Source: Blautia sp. SC05B48
GTDB lineage: Bacteria > Bacillota > Clostridia > Lachnospirales > Lachnospiraceae
Assembly (NCBI RefSeq): GCF_005848555.1
Contig: NZ_CP040518.1
Location: 2,867,501-2,931,500, forward strand
Length of the DNA: 64,000 bases
Reading direction: 5' to 3'
The notes below the pieces were generated by a model. The model was not told the DNA's origin, ran no database searches, and saw only the letters and a list, made by a program, of their open reading frames with translations. The translations under genes and the position numbers were made by a program. This document shows, piece by piece, positions 30,328-37,296 of the stretch. How positions within the stretch are numbered: position 1 is the stretch's first letter; each line of letters starts with the position of its first letter.

Positions 30328-30486
30328 ATGGCATTGGCACAGGCAACGAAATCCCGTGAAACAACTTATACGATCAACGATGCAATGGATGTCCTTCTGT
30401 CAAAGCTGGATGAAGCCATTGACGATATGGAAAATGGCAGAGTGCAGACAGTGGAAGAAGCATGGGCAGAAATTGATGCAGTATAA
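30328..30486 (+). CDS. Antitoxin of a RelE/ParE-type module
   Basis: This is a 52-residue acidic, helical protein (MALAQATKSRETTYTIND...). It starts at ATG 30328, behind AAAGGGTG. An in-frame ATG at 30322 is possible. It ends 9 nt before the toxin gene. Size, acidity and position match the antitoxin of a type II toxin-antitoxin pair. The DNA-binding fold cannot be assigned by eye. Confidence 0.75.
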   Translation: MALAQATKSRETTYTINDAMDVLLSKLDEAIDDMENGRVQTVEEAWAEIDAV

Positions 30487-30495
30487 GGGGTACGG

Positions 30496-30837
30496 ATGGA
30501 AAACAAAAAATACAAAGTTGTCATTGCCCAGAGCGGCAAGCTGGATGTGAAAGAAAAAAAGAAATATATCCTTCAGCAATTTAAGTACCGGGAATATGCA
30601 GAAAACTTTTCCAAAAAGATTAAAAAAGCGGTTCTTGCACTTGATACACTTCCGACCGGGTATAATACAACAGGCTTCCGGTATCGTGGTTATGATATTT
30701 ACATGAAACCGTGTGAATCCTATCTGCTGTTTTATACTGTGGATGAAGCAGTGAAAACAGTTACAGTTCTGCGTGTCATGCAGGATGGAATGGACTGGCA
30801 GTATATCATCAATCGGTGGCTGCGGGAAAACGCATAG
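30496..30837 (+). CDS. RelE/ParE family toxin
   Basis: This is a 113-residue basic protein with the RelE/ParE layout: YKVVIAQSGKLDV at the N-terminus, helices rich in Lys, LDTLPTGY, RYRGYDIYMKP, LLFYTVDEA and a C-terminal VLRVMQDGMDW strand. It probably cleaves ribosome-bound mRNA or inhibits gyrase. Together with the small upstream gene it would stabilise the IME. A terminator follows at 30860. Confidence 0.85.
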   Translation: MENKKYKVVIAQSGKLDVKEKKKYILQQFKYREYAENFSKKIKKAVLALDTLPTGYNTTGFRYRGYDIYMKPCESYLLFYTVDEAVKTVTVLRVMQDGMDWQYIINRWLRENA

Positions 30838-30859
30838 GATATACAAAAAGATTATAGTG

Positions 30860-30899
30860 ACAGGCAGTATTCAAACAGATTGGGTACCGCCTGTTTTTA
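30860..30899 (+). terminator. Terminator after the toxin-antitoxin pair
   Basis: The stem is ACAGGC (30860-30865) with GCCTGT (30889-30894), with a partly paired interior, and it runs into a T-tract to 30899. Confidence 0.65.
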
Positions 30900-31056
30900 T
30901 GTCCGCTGAAAACAGATGGACAGCAGAAGAAAAATATTAGAAAATAACGGACAGATTGTGAAATTTAAAAGAGAAAAAACTTTTTCAAAAATATTCAAAA
31001 ATATTGGAACATTTTAATGGGACTTCTGCCATGTATCAGTAGGGGGGTGATTTTGG

Positions 31057-32013
31057 ATGAAAGATGTAAAAGAACAGAAGCAGAATGACAATGGAGAAAT
31101 CATTGAAATGAAGCAGGGACAGGTGATAAAAATTCCAAAGAACAGCGGCAAAGCATGGCTGACATTATTTTATAGTCTGCCGCAGGAGTTTGTCAGCAAA
31201 CGTCCTGTTTATCTGAACTTCCCACGCTGCCCTTATGAGGTGCTGCGGACGGATAAATATGACAGTATGATAAACAATGATACATTTCTGGAACTGGTAT
31301 GGGATTGTGTGGCATGGAGCGCATGGCAGTATTTTGAAGTTCCATATCAAAAAGGCGGCTACCGGGAGATACCCGGCAGTGCGGCGCAGTATTCCGGGGA
31401 CTTTCCGTTGTGGCGGCTCTCTTACTCTATGCTTCCGCTCCTGCGTGACAAATTTGAGGTCAGCGGATTTTCTTTCCAGCAGCTTTACAACGTGCCGGAG
31501 GGAACGGAACTTCCGTGGCTTACTTATCAGCAGTTTGGCAACCTGATCGGTACCCTCGTGCCGGAAATTATACAGGAACAGAACTGGCAGCCTATGATCG
31601 ATGAAATCTGGAACAACCGAACCATTGAGGACTTCGATAAAAGGGGAAGTCAGGTAAAACTGGACTTCATGCGTTCGTGGGAACACAGCCGTTCCAGGAA
31701 AAAGGCGGTATCCATAGAGCAGCTTGCAGAGGATGCAGAAGAAAATAGCATAGACTTTGATATTCCGGATACAAGGAGTGCGTTTGAAAATTCGGTGTTG
31801 TCAGAGCTTCAGATTGCGGAGTTTGCTGCAGGGCTTTCCGAACGTGATAAAAAGATTCTGGAAATGAAAATGAAGGGGCATAGGTTACAGGAGATTGCGG
31901 AAGCTGTAGGCTATAAGACACACGGTGCGGTGCTGAAAAGAATCCGCCATATTGCAGACTGTTATGAGGATTTTATCTCGGAAGAATATCAAAAATATCT
32001 GGAAACATTCTAA
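31057..32013 (+). CDS. Sigma-70 region-4-like regulator of the IME
   Basis: This is a 318-residue protein. Residues about 255-300 (LSERDKKILEMKMKG, then LQEIAEAVGYKTHGAVLKRI) form a sigma region-4 type helix-turn-helix. The N-terminal 230 residues are aromatic-rich and I do not recognise the fold. Proteins of this kind are common next to relaxase genes in Firmicutes mobilizable elements and may act as sigma-like activators. The start is ATG 31057, behind AGGGGGGTG. A terminator follows at 32030. Confidence 0.75.
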   Translation: MKDVKEQKQNDNGEIIEMKQGQVIKIPKNSGKAWLTLFYSLPQEFVSKRPVYLNFPRCPYEVLRTDKYDSMINNDTFLELVWDCVAWSAWQYFEVPYQKGGYREIPGSAAQYSGDFPLWRLSYSMLPLLRDKFEVSGFSFQQLYNVPEGTELPWLTYQQFGNLIGTLVPEIIQEQNWQPMIDEIWNNRTIEDFDKRGSQVKLDFMRSWEHSRSRKKAVSIEQLAEDAEENSIDFDIPDTRSAFENSVLSELQIAEFAAGLSERDKKILEMKMKGHRLQEIAEAVGYKTHGAVLKRIRHIADCYEDFISEEYQKYLETF

Positions 32014-32029
32014 TCCATCCATCCCATCG

Positions 32030-32060
32030 GCGGCTATCCTTACGATAGCTGCTTTCTTTT
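32030..32060 (+). terminator. Terminator after the sigma-like gene
   Basis: The stem is GCGGCTATC (32030-32038) with GATAGCTGC (32044-32052), one G-T pair, a 5-nt loop, then TTTCTTTT. Confidence 0.75.
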
Positions 32061-32088
32061 ACCCATTTCCGGACAGGGGGTGATTTTT

Positions 32089-32337
32089 GTGGGGAAAGAA
32101 TTATTTGAAACGCTGCCGGACGTGCTGGATGCAAAACTGCTGGCATCGGCCCTTTCTATTTCAAAGGCAGGAGCGTATCAGCTATTAAACCGTCCGGATT
32201 TTCCAACCTTGCAGGTGGGAGGGCGGAAACTTGTCACAAAGCAGAAGCTGGCTTTGTGGATGGAACAGCATACAAATAAAGCAAAACAGGCGGGAGCCGG
32301 AAAGGAGAAAAAAGCAGATGAAACTGACAAAGTATGA
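32089..32337 (+). CDS. Small HTH protein, excisionase-like
   Basis: This is an 82-residue protein with a MerR/Xis-type winged helix (LLASALSISKAGAYQLLNRPDFP, positions about 19-41, then VGGRKLVTKQKLALWM). The start chosen is GTG 32089, 8 nt after ACAGGGGG. GTG 32080 lies inside that ribosome site. It could be the recombination directionality factor or a regulator of mobilization genes. Its end overlaps the next gene by 20 nt. Confidence 0.72.
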   Translation: MGKELFETLPDVLDAKLLASALSISKAGAYQLLNRPDFPTLQVGGRKLVTKQKLALWMEQHTNKAKQAGAGKEKKADETDKV

Positions 32338-32608
32338 GCAGGAAACGATTATCAATTTTAATAATGATGAACAGGAAGCCAGTATTTATACAGCCAGCCC
32401 GCAGATGATGCGAAAACTGGATGCACTGGCTGCAGCTTATCCGGAGCATTACCAGGTGGTAGAGCAGACCGAAGTGAGTAAAACCTATTCCTGTGAAAAA
32501 CACCTCATCAATCTTCGGAAACCGAGAAAGGTAAACGAGGAGCACAGCCAATGGGCAAGGCAGAGGATGCAGGAAATGAACCGCCATAAAAATGCGGGAA
32601 ATTTATGA
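32318..32608 (+). CDS. Conserved small IME protein of unknown function
   Basis: This is a 96-residue protein starting at ATG 32318, behind AAAGGAGAAAA. The middle is alpha/beta (EQEASIYTASPQMMRKLDALAAAYPEHY, residues about 16-43), followed by a Lys/Arg-rich tail. It resembles small proteins that accompany excisionase and relaxase genes in such elements. I do not recognise a named family with certainty. Confidence 0.7.
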   Translation: MKLTKYEQETIINFNNDEQEASIYTASPQMMRKLDALAAAYPEHYQVVEQTEVSKTYSCEKHLINLRKPRKVNEEHSQWARQRMQEMNRHKNAGNL

Positions 32609-32657
32609 AAGAACCGCACACAGAGGTGACAGCTCTGTGTCAGGAAGAAAGCTGTCC

Positions 32658-32756
32658 GTGAAAATACGGAAATTAAGAAAAATAGAAAACCAAATGGCAG
32701 GAGAGCGGCTATGGACATGGAAAAGGTTCAGGCTGTTTTTTTATGCCATAAAATAA
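32658..32756 (+). CDS. Possible 32-aa basic peptide
   Basis: GTG 32658 opens a frame for MKIRKLRKIENQMAGERL and a short aromatic tail, stopping at 32756. No good ribosome site is present. It may be noise in the 186-nt gap before the DUF3847 gene. A CACAGAG/CTCTGTG hairpin lies just upstream. Confidence 0.2.
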   Translation: MKIRKLRKIENQMAGERLWTWKRFRLFFYAIK

Positions 32757-32794
32757 AAAATCAAACAGAAAAATGAGAAAAGGAGTATAAACAC

Positions 32795-33202
32795 ATGATA
32801 AAAAACAGGAATGAAACCAGTGCTGCAATGGATAAGGCACTGAAAAATCTGGAACAGGCAAAGGCAAGATATGAGGCAGAGCGCAAAAAGGAGAATGAGA
32901 AACGCAGGAAAGCACAGAACCATCATAAATATCTGATGGGCGGCATTGTTGCAAAGTATTTCCCGGAATGTTATCAGTATGAAGAAAAAGAACTGAATGT
33001 GATCTTGTCAGCGGCTCTTGCTTCGGCAGAGTGCAGGCAGGCGGTGGAAAACGTAAAAAGGATGGAGAAAAATGCGGATGAGATGGAAGATGAAAAAGAC
33101 AGAAACGGCGGTCACGCCGATGAAACGAAGACAAAAGAAAACAGCGGCGGATACGCCAATTCAAAAGATTTTGCGGGTGGCAGTTTTTCGCAGGGAGTGT
33201 AA
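32795..33202 (+). CDS. DUF3847 family protein
   Basis: This is a 135-residue protein preceded by AAAAGGAG. It has an N-terminal coiled coil (MDKALKNLEQAKARYEAER), a KAQNHHKYLMGGIVAKYFPE core and a low-complexity acidic/Gly tail. DUF3847 proteins are encoded just upstream of MobA/MobL relaxases in many mobilizable elements and probably act in the relaxosome, perhaps in the place of MobC. The oriT-like DNA follows directly. Confidence 0.8.
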   Translation: MIKNRNETSAAMDKALKNLEQAKARYEAERKKENEKRRKAQNHHKYLMGGIVAKYFPECYQYEEKELNVILSAALASAECRQAVENVKRMEKNADEMEDEKDRNGGHADETKTKENSGGYANSKDFAGGSFSQGV

Positions 33203-33226
33203 GCAGTATCTCCGGGAGTATGGGTT

Positions 33227-33290
33227 CACCCCAGTTATGGGGTGCGCACAGATAGACCACACTCCGTATGGTCTTGTGCGCTCTCCGAGG
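33227..33290 (+). other. Candidate oriT of the IME
   Basis: The gene-free stretch before the relaxase holds CACCCC/GGGGTG (33227-33232 with 33239-33244). A second inverted repeat pairs GCGCACA-gat-AGACC (33244-33258) with GGTCT-TGTGCGC (33270-33281). It ends in GTGCGCTCTCC, close to the GTGCGCCCT nic core of MobQ/RSF1010-type origins. The predicted nick lies between 33280 and 33281. Function is inferred from structure and position. Confidence 0.65.
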
Positions 33291-33479
33291 GCACCTGCGG
33301 TGGGCGTTGCCTGCCTTGCACCAGTCAAGAGGGGAAATAACCTTTCCCCTCCGTCCGCTGCGCTTCCTACCCCCTTGTATCCTTTGCATCTGCCCGTAAC
33401 CCGGAAAACACACCCGGCTTTCGTCCATCTGCAAAGGCTTTTCTTGCTGCCCTCTATTTTACGGTAAGGGAGGAACTTT

Positions 33480-35183
33480 GTGAGTATGCGCACGAAATAT
33501 GCCAGCACAAGGTTCAGCATTGTAAAGCGGAGCAAAGGGCAGTCGGCGGTAGATGCAGCTTCTTACATCAGCAGGAGTGTTCTTGTCAGCGAGTATGACG
33601 GGAAAACGTATCGCCCGAAATACCATGAAGATTTGGTGCATTGTGAAATCAATCTCCCGGAATATGCACCGGAGGAATGGCTGGACAGGGCAGTGCTGTG
33701 GAACTCTGTGGAGCTGAATGAGAAACAGAAAAATGCCCAGCTTTGCCGGACACTGAAAGCAGCACTTCCAAATGACTGGAGCTATGAGCTGGCAGAAGAA
33801 ACGGTGCGGGATTATGTGCAGCGGAATTTTGTTTCCAAAGGGATGTGTGCGGACTGGGCAATCCATGATTCTGTTAATCAAAATGGCATCCATAACCTGC
33901 ATTTCCATCTTATGCTCACCCTGCGCCCGGTGGAAGAAAACGGGAAGTGGGGAGCCAAGCAGAGAAAGGAATATATCCTTGATAAAGACGGCAATAAAAT
34001 CCGCAATAAGTCCGGACGGGGATTTAAGAGCAGGGCGGTAGATGTGAATGACTGGAATGAAAAAGGTAATTCCCGGAAATGGAGAAAGGATTTGACGGAC
34101 ACCATCAATGTGGTGAATGACCGGATCGGACTGCCGGAGTACTGGGAACACCGTTCTTTTAAAGAGCTGGGACTGGAGCAGGAGCCGACCAGGCACTTAG
34201 GTCCGATTGCCAGTGCATTGGAGAGGAAAGGCATCCGTACCGAAAAAGGGGATGCGAACCGGGCAATCATGGAGCATAACCAGACGCTGCAAAGGGCAAG
34301 GATGTTCTATGATATTGCATGGAACAGTGTGAAAAATTTGGAGAAATGGGAACAGGAAAAAGCTGCGGAAGCTGCAAAGAATGCCGCAGAAAAGAAAGCA
34401 GGAAAAATGGCAGGAGACATCCCTGCGGCACAGGAAGGTGAAGCAGAACAGACGGCAGTTGGTTCGATACAGAAAGAAACTTCCGGTACAAAGGAAGTCA
34501 GCGTATTTGCAGCGATGAAAAATGAGGTTCTGGAAATGCTGGAATGTATTCTTGCAGCATTTGGAAGGCTTCATCTGCCGCTGATACAGGCACCGAATTT
34601 AAAAAAGGTAAGTAATCGTGCAGCACTGATGGATATTGAAAACGTGCGGAGGTTCGTGGAAGAAAAAGGCATTGACAGCTTTGAAGCACTGGAAACCTTT
34701 GCAGTACAGCAAGAAGCTTCCAAGAAAGAAGCAGAGGAAATCTGCAACAGAGATGGAAGGGAAATCCGGCGGTTAAAGGAACTGTCAGAGGCTTATGCCG
34801 CCTATGCTCCATACATTCCCATCCGTAATGAATATCTGCAGAAGAAAGGAATCGCACAGGCAGTTTATCACAGCCAGCATAAGAAAGAACTGGAAACGGC
34901 GAAAGAACTCCGTATTCCGGTCTATGAACTTCTTCGGGAAGGAGAAAAATTCACACCGAAAAAGTGGGAAGCACAGATCAAAGAGCTGACACAGGAATAC
35001 GAGAAACAGTCCAGACGTTACGGCAGGAGTACCGTCAATCTTGCCTATGTGGAGTTGCTTCGTCATAACCGGAAGATAGATGAGCGGGAGCAGAAGAACA
35101 AAGACCAGTCCCAGAGCCGACAGCATGAAAAGATGGACAGGGGGCAGGAGCAAAAGAAGAAACGTCAGGAAATGGGACTTTAG
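33480..35183 (+). CDS. mobL: MobA/MobL (MobQ) family relaxase
   Basis: This is a 567-residue mobilization relaxase that nicks oriT and pilots the strand. The start is GTG 33480, 6 nt after AAGGGAGG; ATG 33486 is possible. The N-terminal 220 residues hold the nuclease: RFSIVKRSKGQSAVDAASY, SRSVL, the LPND motif, and the metal-binding HNLHFHLML motif near residue 140. The C-terminal half is helical and Lys/Glu-rich. It lies immediately after the oriT candidate and upstream of the recombinase, the usual IME order. Confidence 0.92.
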   Translation: MSMRTKYASTRFSIVKRSKGQSAVDAASYISRSVLVSEYDGKTYRPKYHEDLVHCEINLPEYAPEEWLDRAVLWNSVELNEKQKNAQLCRTLKAALPNDWSYELAEETVRDYVQRNFVSKGMCADWAIHDSVNQNGIHNLHFHLMLTLRPVEENGKWGAKQRKEYILDKDGNKIRNKSGRGFKSRAVDVNDWNEKGNSRKWRKDLTDTINVVNDRIGLPEYWEHRSFKELGLEQEPTRHLGPIASALERKGIRTEKGDANRAIMEHNQTLQRARMFYDIAWNSVKNLEKWEQEKAAEAAKNAAEKKAGKMAGDIPAAQEGEAEQTAVGSIQKETSGTKEVSVFAAMKNEVLEMLECILAAFGRLHLPLIQAPNLKKVSNRAALMDIENVRRFVEEKGIDSFEALETFAVQQEASKKEAEEICNRDGREIRRLKELSEAYAAYAPYIPIRNEYLQKKGIAQAVYHSQHKKELETAKELRIPVYELLREGEKFTPKKWEAQIKELTQEYEKQSRRYGRSTVNLAYVELLRHNRKIDEREQKNKDQSQSRQHEKMDRGQEQKKKRQEMGL

Positions 35184-35208
35184 ATTTATACATCGTTAAG
35201 GAAAATCT

Positions 35209-35229
35209 GCCGGGATGTCCCCCGGCAGG
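35209..35229 (+). promoter_or_regulatory. Hairpin upstream of the small 35.2-kb gene
   Basis: CTGCCGGG pairs with CCCGGCAG around a short loop, just after the relaxase stop. No T-tract follows, so it is more likely an mRNA processing or attenuation structure than a terminator. Confidence 0.4.
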
Positions 35230-35245
35230 CAGAAAGGAGATTGCA

Positions 35246-35515
35246 ATGAGTAAAGATTGCAGGACTACGAAAAACAGAAACAATAGTTTGACATTTGGTG
35301 TGCTGGCAGGGATAATCCTCTGCCAGCATTGGTATTTATGGAGGGATTTTATGCAGAGAAAAGCAGGGAACCGCCGGAGAGAACCGATCCGCTATGTGGT
35401 GGAACATGTTTATTCCGGCAAGGAGAGCATGGAAAAGGTACTGACTGCCGTTAGTGAAGAAGCGGCGAAACAGAATGTAAAGGAGAAGCTGGAAAATCAG
35501 AAAAAGGTGGGATGA
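35246..35515 (+). CDS. Small conserved IME protein
   Basis: This is an 89-residue protein behind AGAAAGGAGA. The C-terminal part (REPIRYVVEHVYSGKESMEKVL) looks conserved and helical. A second in-frame ATG at 35351 has its own GGAGGG ribosome site. It would give a 54-residue product beginning MQRKAGNRRREP, and may be the real start, with a hydrophobic leader upstream. The role is unknown. Its place between relaxase and recombinase is typical of small proteins in these elements. Confidence 0.6.
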   Translation: MSKDCRTTKNRNNSLTFGVLAGIILCQHWYLWRDFMQRKAGNRRREPIRYVVEHVYSGKESMEKVLTAVSEEAAKQNVKEKLENQKKVG

Positions 35516-35635
35516 GAAAAGATGCAGATTTCACCGGAAAAATAAAATCAGCAGTTGCAGGAGGTGGCAGGAATCGCTATAATAAAGACAGCGTATTTCT
35601 GTCACTGGATATTGAAGAAACCACAGGAGGTCAAT

Positions 35636-36466
35636 ATGCAGACAACAGAAATCAGAGAAACATGGACAGCACTTTATGCAAGATTATCATTGGATGACGG
35701 CAACGTGGGCGAGAGCATGAGCATCCAGAGCCAGAAAGCGATCCTGACAAGAAAAGCAGAGGAACTGGGGATTTATAATTATCAGTTTTATGTAGACGAT
35801 GGTTATTCCGGTACGAATTTCAACCGTCCGTCCTTTCAGCAGATGATAGCGGACATTGAAGCAGGAAAAGTTACCTGTGTGATCACGAAAGATCTTTCAA
35901 GGCTAGGTAGGAACTATCTGGAGAGTGGCGCTTATATCGAGGTATTTTTCCCAAAACATCAGGTACGGTATATCGCCGTCAATGACGGTGTGGATTCTGC
36001 AAACAGCGGGGAGATGGATATTACCCCGTTTAAGAACATTCTTAATGAGTTTTATTCAAGGGATGTTTCCAAAAAGGTGAAGTCAGGTAAATACATCCGG
36101 GCAAGCCAGGGAAAATTCATGGGAACACACGCACCATTCGGGTATCAGAAAGACCCGGAGGACAAAAACCACCTGATTGCCGATGAGGAAACCGCACCAA
36201 CCGTCCGTTATATTTTCCAGCTTGCACTTCAGGGAATGGGAAACAATAAAATCGGGAAAATCCTTTATGAACAGAAAATCCCAAAGCCGGCATATTATAA
36301 GCCGGAATACTTCGGAAAGTTTCTGGTAAAAGAAGATGATGCCTATAACTGGAAACAGGAGACCATCATCCGGATTTTACGAAACCCGCTTTACAAAGGC
36401 TATTTCTGGGTGCAGAAATATGATAAGAAGCATTTCAAGCAGGAAACAAGGGGTATATCCCCATGA
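35636..36466 (+). CDS. Large serine recombinase, N-terminal part (frameshifted)
   Basis: This is the catalytic part of the IME integrase/excisionase. The start is ATG 35636, behind CACAGGAGG. Ser18 in YARLS is the expected nucleophile. QSQKAIL, DDGYSGTNFNRP and KDLSRLGRN, with the conserved Arg residues, follow. A recombinase domain comes next (TPFKNILNEFYSRDVSKKVKSG, residues about 125-146, and HAPFGYQKDP). The frame stops at 36466, right after RGISP, where homologues continue with a GYIPMSER-like sequence. A single missing base near 36453 would explain it. The 3' part overlaps as ATGA. Confidence 0.88.
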   Translation: MQTTEIRETWTALYARLSLDDGNVGESMSIQSQKAILTRKAEELGIYNYQFYVDDGYSGTNFNRPSFQQMIADIEAGKVTCVITKDLSRLGRNYLESGAYIEVFFPKHQVRYIAVNDGVDSANSGEMDITPFKNILNEFYSRDVSKKVKSGKYIRASQGKFMGTHAPFGYQKDPEDKNHLIADEETAPTVRYIFQLALQGMGNNKIGKILYEQKIPKPAYYKPEYFGKFLVKEDDAYNWKQETIIRILRNPLYKGYFWVQKYDKKHFKQETRGISP

Positions 36467-37260
36467 GTGAGCGTACCATTATTCCCAGTGACCATGATGC
36501 ACTTGTTGATGAACACACATGGGATACGGTGCAGGAAATCCTTGACCGTCATACGAAAGTCAAGCCCTGTACTTCCGGGTATGAGAATAAGTTCCGGGGC
36601 ATTTTAAAATGTGCCGACTGCGGAAGTACCCTGATGGTGCATACCGATGGCAGGAATAAGGAGAAGCCAGTCATTGAACGGACTTTTTACCAGTGCCGCA
36701 TTTACCGTGTGAGGGGAACCGGGTTCTGCAGCCAGCACCGCATCAATGCGGACGATCTGGAGGAACTTGTACTTGCGGACATCCAGACCCATGCAAAAAG
36801 GGTCATAAAAAACAGGGAGAAATTCATGCGGAAGGTATTGGGGCAGATGGATACGACAGCGGCGAATAACCGGGAAAATATCCAGAAAAAGCTGGAGAAA
36901 CTGGAGAAAAAGCTCCTCGAATCGGACAGACAGTTCATCAAGCTGTATGAGGATTTTACAAAGCAGCTTGTGTCAGAACAGCAGTTCCGGATGTTGTCCA
37001 CTCATTTTGAACAGGAAAAGAAAGAAACAACCGAAGAAATTGAAAAACTGAAAACTACGGCTGACAATCTGAAGGACAGCACCTGCAAAGCGGAACAGCT
37101 TGCCAATGAAATGGTGGAATGTGCAGAGATCAAAGAGCTGACCACAGCCATAGTAAATCGTCTTATCGAAAAGATTGAGGTATCTGAACCTCAGACCATC
37201 GACGGAGAGAAAGTCCAGAATATCAGGATTTTCTACAAGTTCGTTGGAGAAATCAATTAA
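36463..37260 (+). CDS. Large serine recombinase, C-terminal part (frameshifted)
   Basis: This is the continuation of the recombinase in the next frame, 265 residues from ATG 36463. It begins MSERTIIPSDHDALVD. The zinc-ribbon region follows (CADCGSTLMV, then YQCRIYRVRG and CSQHRI), then the long coiled coil (about residues 120-210) typical of TnpX/TndX-type large serine recombinases. Alone it has no catalytic domain. The ATGA overlap might allow coupled translation of two polypeptides. Otherwise the gene is broken. It ends 35 nt before the right crossover. Confidence 0.85.
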   Translation: MSERTIIPSDHDALVDEHTWDTVQEILDRHTKVKPCTSGYENKFRGILKCADCGSTLMVHTDGRNKEKPVIERTFYQCRIYRVRGTGFCSQHRINADDLEELVLADIQTHAKRVIKNREKFMRKVLGQMDTTAANNRENIQKKLEKLEKKLLESDRQFIKLYEDFTKQLVSEQQFRMLSTHFEQEKKETTEEIEKLKTTADNLKDSTCKAEQLANEMVECAEIKELTTAIVNRLIEKIEVSEPQTIDGEKVQNIRIFYKFVGEIN

Positions 37261-37262
37261 AT

Positions 37263-37290
37263 TTCCATAATGTACCTATAATTCAAGAGC
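37263..37290 (-). repeat. Right terminal imperfect inverted repeat of the IME
   Basis: The reverse complement contains GCTCTTG, ATTATAGG and TATGGAA, mirroring the left end. It lies 4-5 nt inside the GA at 37295-37296. Confidence 0.65.
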
Positions 37291-37296
37291 CATTGA

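Larger units (their letters stand above)
23296..37296 (+). mobile_element. Nested integrative mobilizable element (about 14.0 kb) inside the helicase gene
   Basis: Left host sequence ends GCAATCGA (to 23297). Right host sequence resumes after GCCATTGA (to 37296) with ATTATCACCGG. Joining the flanks at GA gives the codons for TAIELSPEGTG with no frame change. A GA core is what large serine recombinases of the TnpX type use, and such a recombinase is the last gene inside the right end. Contents are a two-component system, an ABC exporter, a toxin-antitoxin pair, a sigma-like regulator, a small HTH, DUF3847, an oriT-like region, a MobA/MobL relaxase and the recombinase. It has a relaxase but no secretion genes, so it would need a helper ICE for transfer. 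Confidence 0.9.

Noticed and set aside
30994-31015. Repeated AAAATATTC in the leader of the sigma-like gene as regulatory iterons
   Set aside because: There are only two short copies in A+T-rich DNA; chance is likely.
32709-34196. Two long minus-strand frames opposite the DUF3847/relaxase genes
   Set aside because: They run through the oriT-like DNA and the reverse of the relaxase motifs. Composition is that of a complementary strand.
35512-35697. 61-codon frame between the small IME gene and the recombinase
   Set aside because: It overlaps the recombinase start, is Gly/Asn/Arg-rich and lacks a ribosome site of its own.
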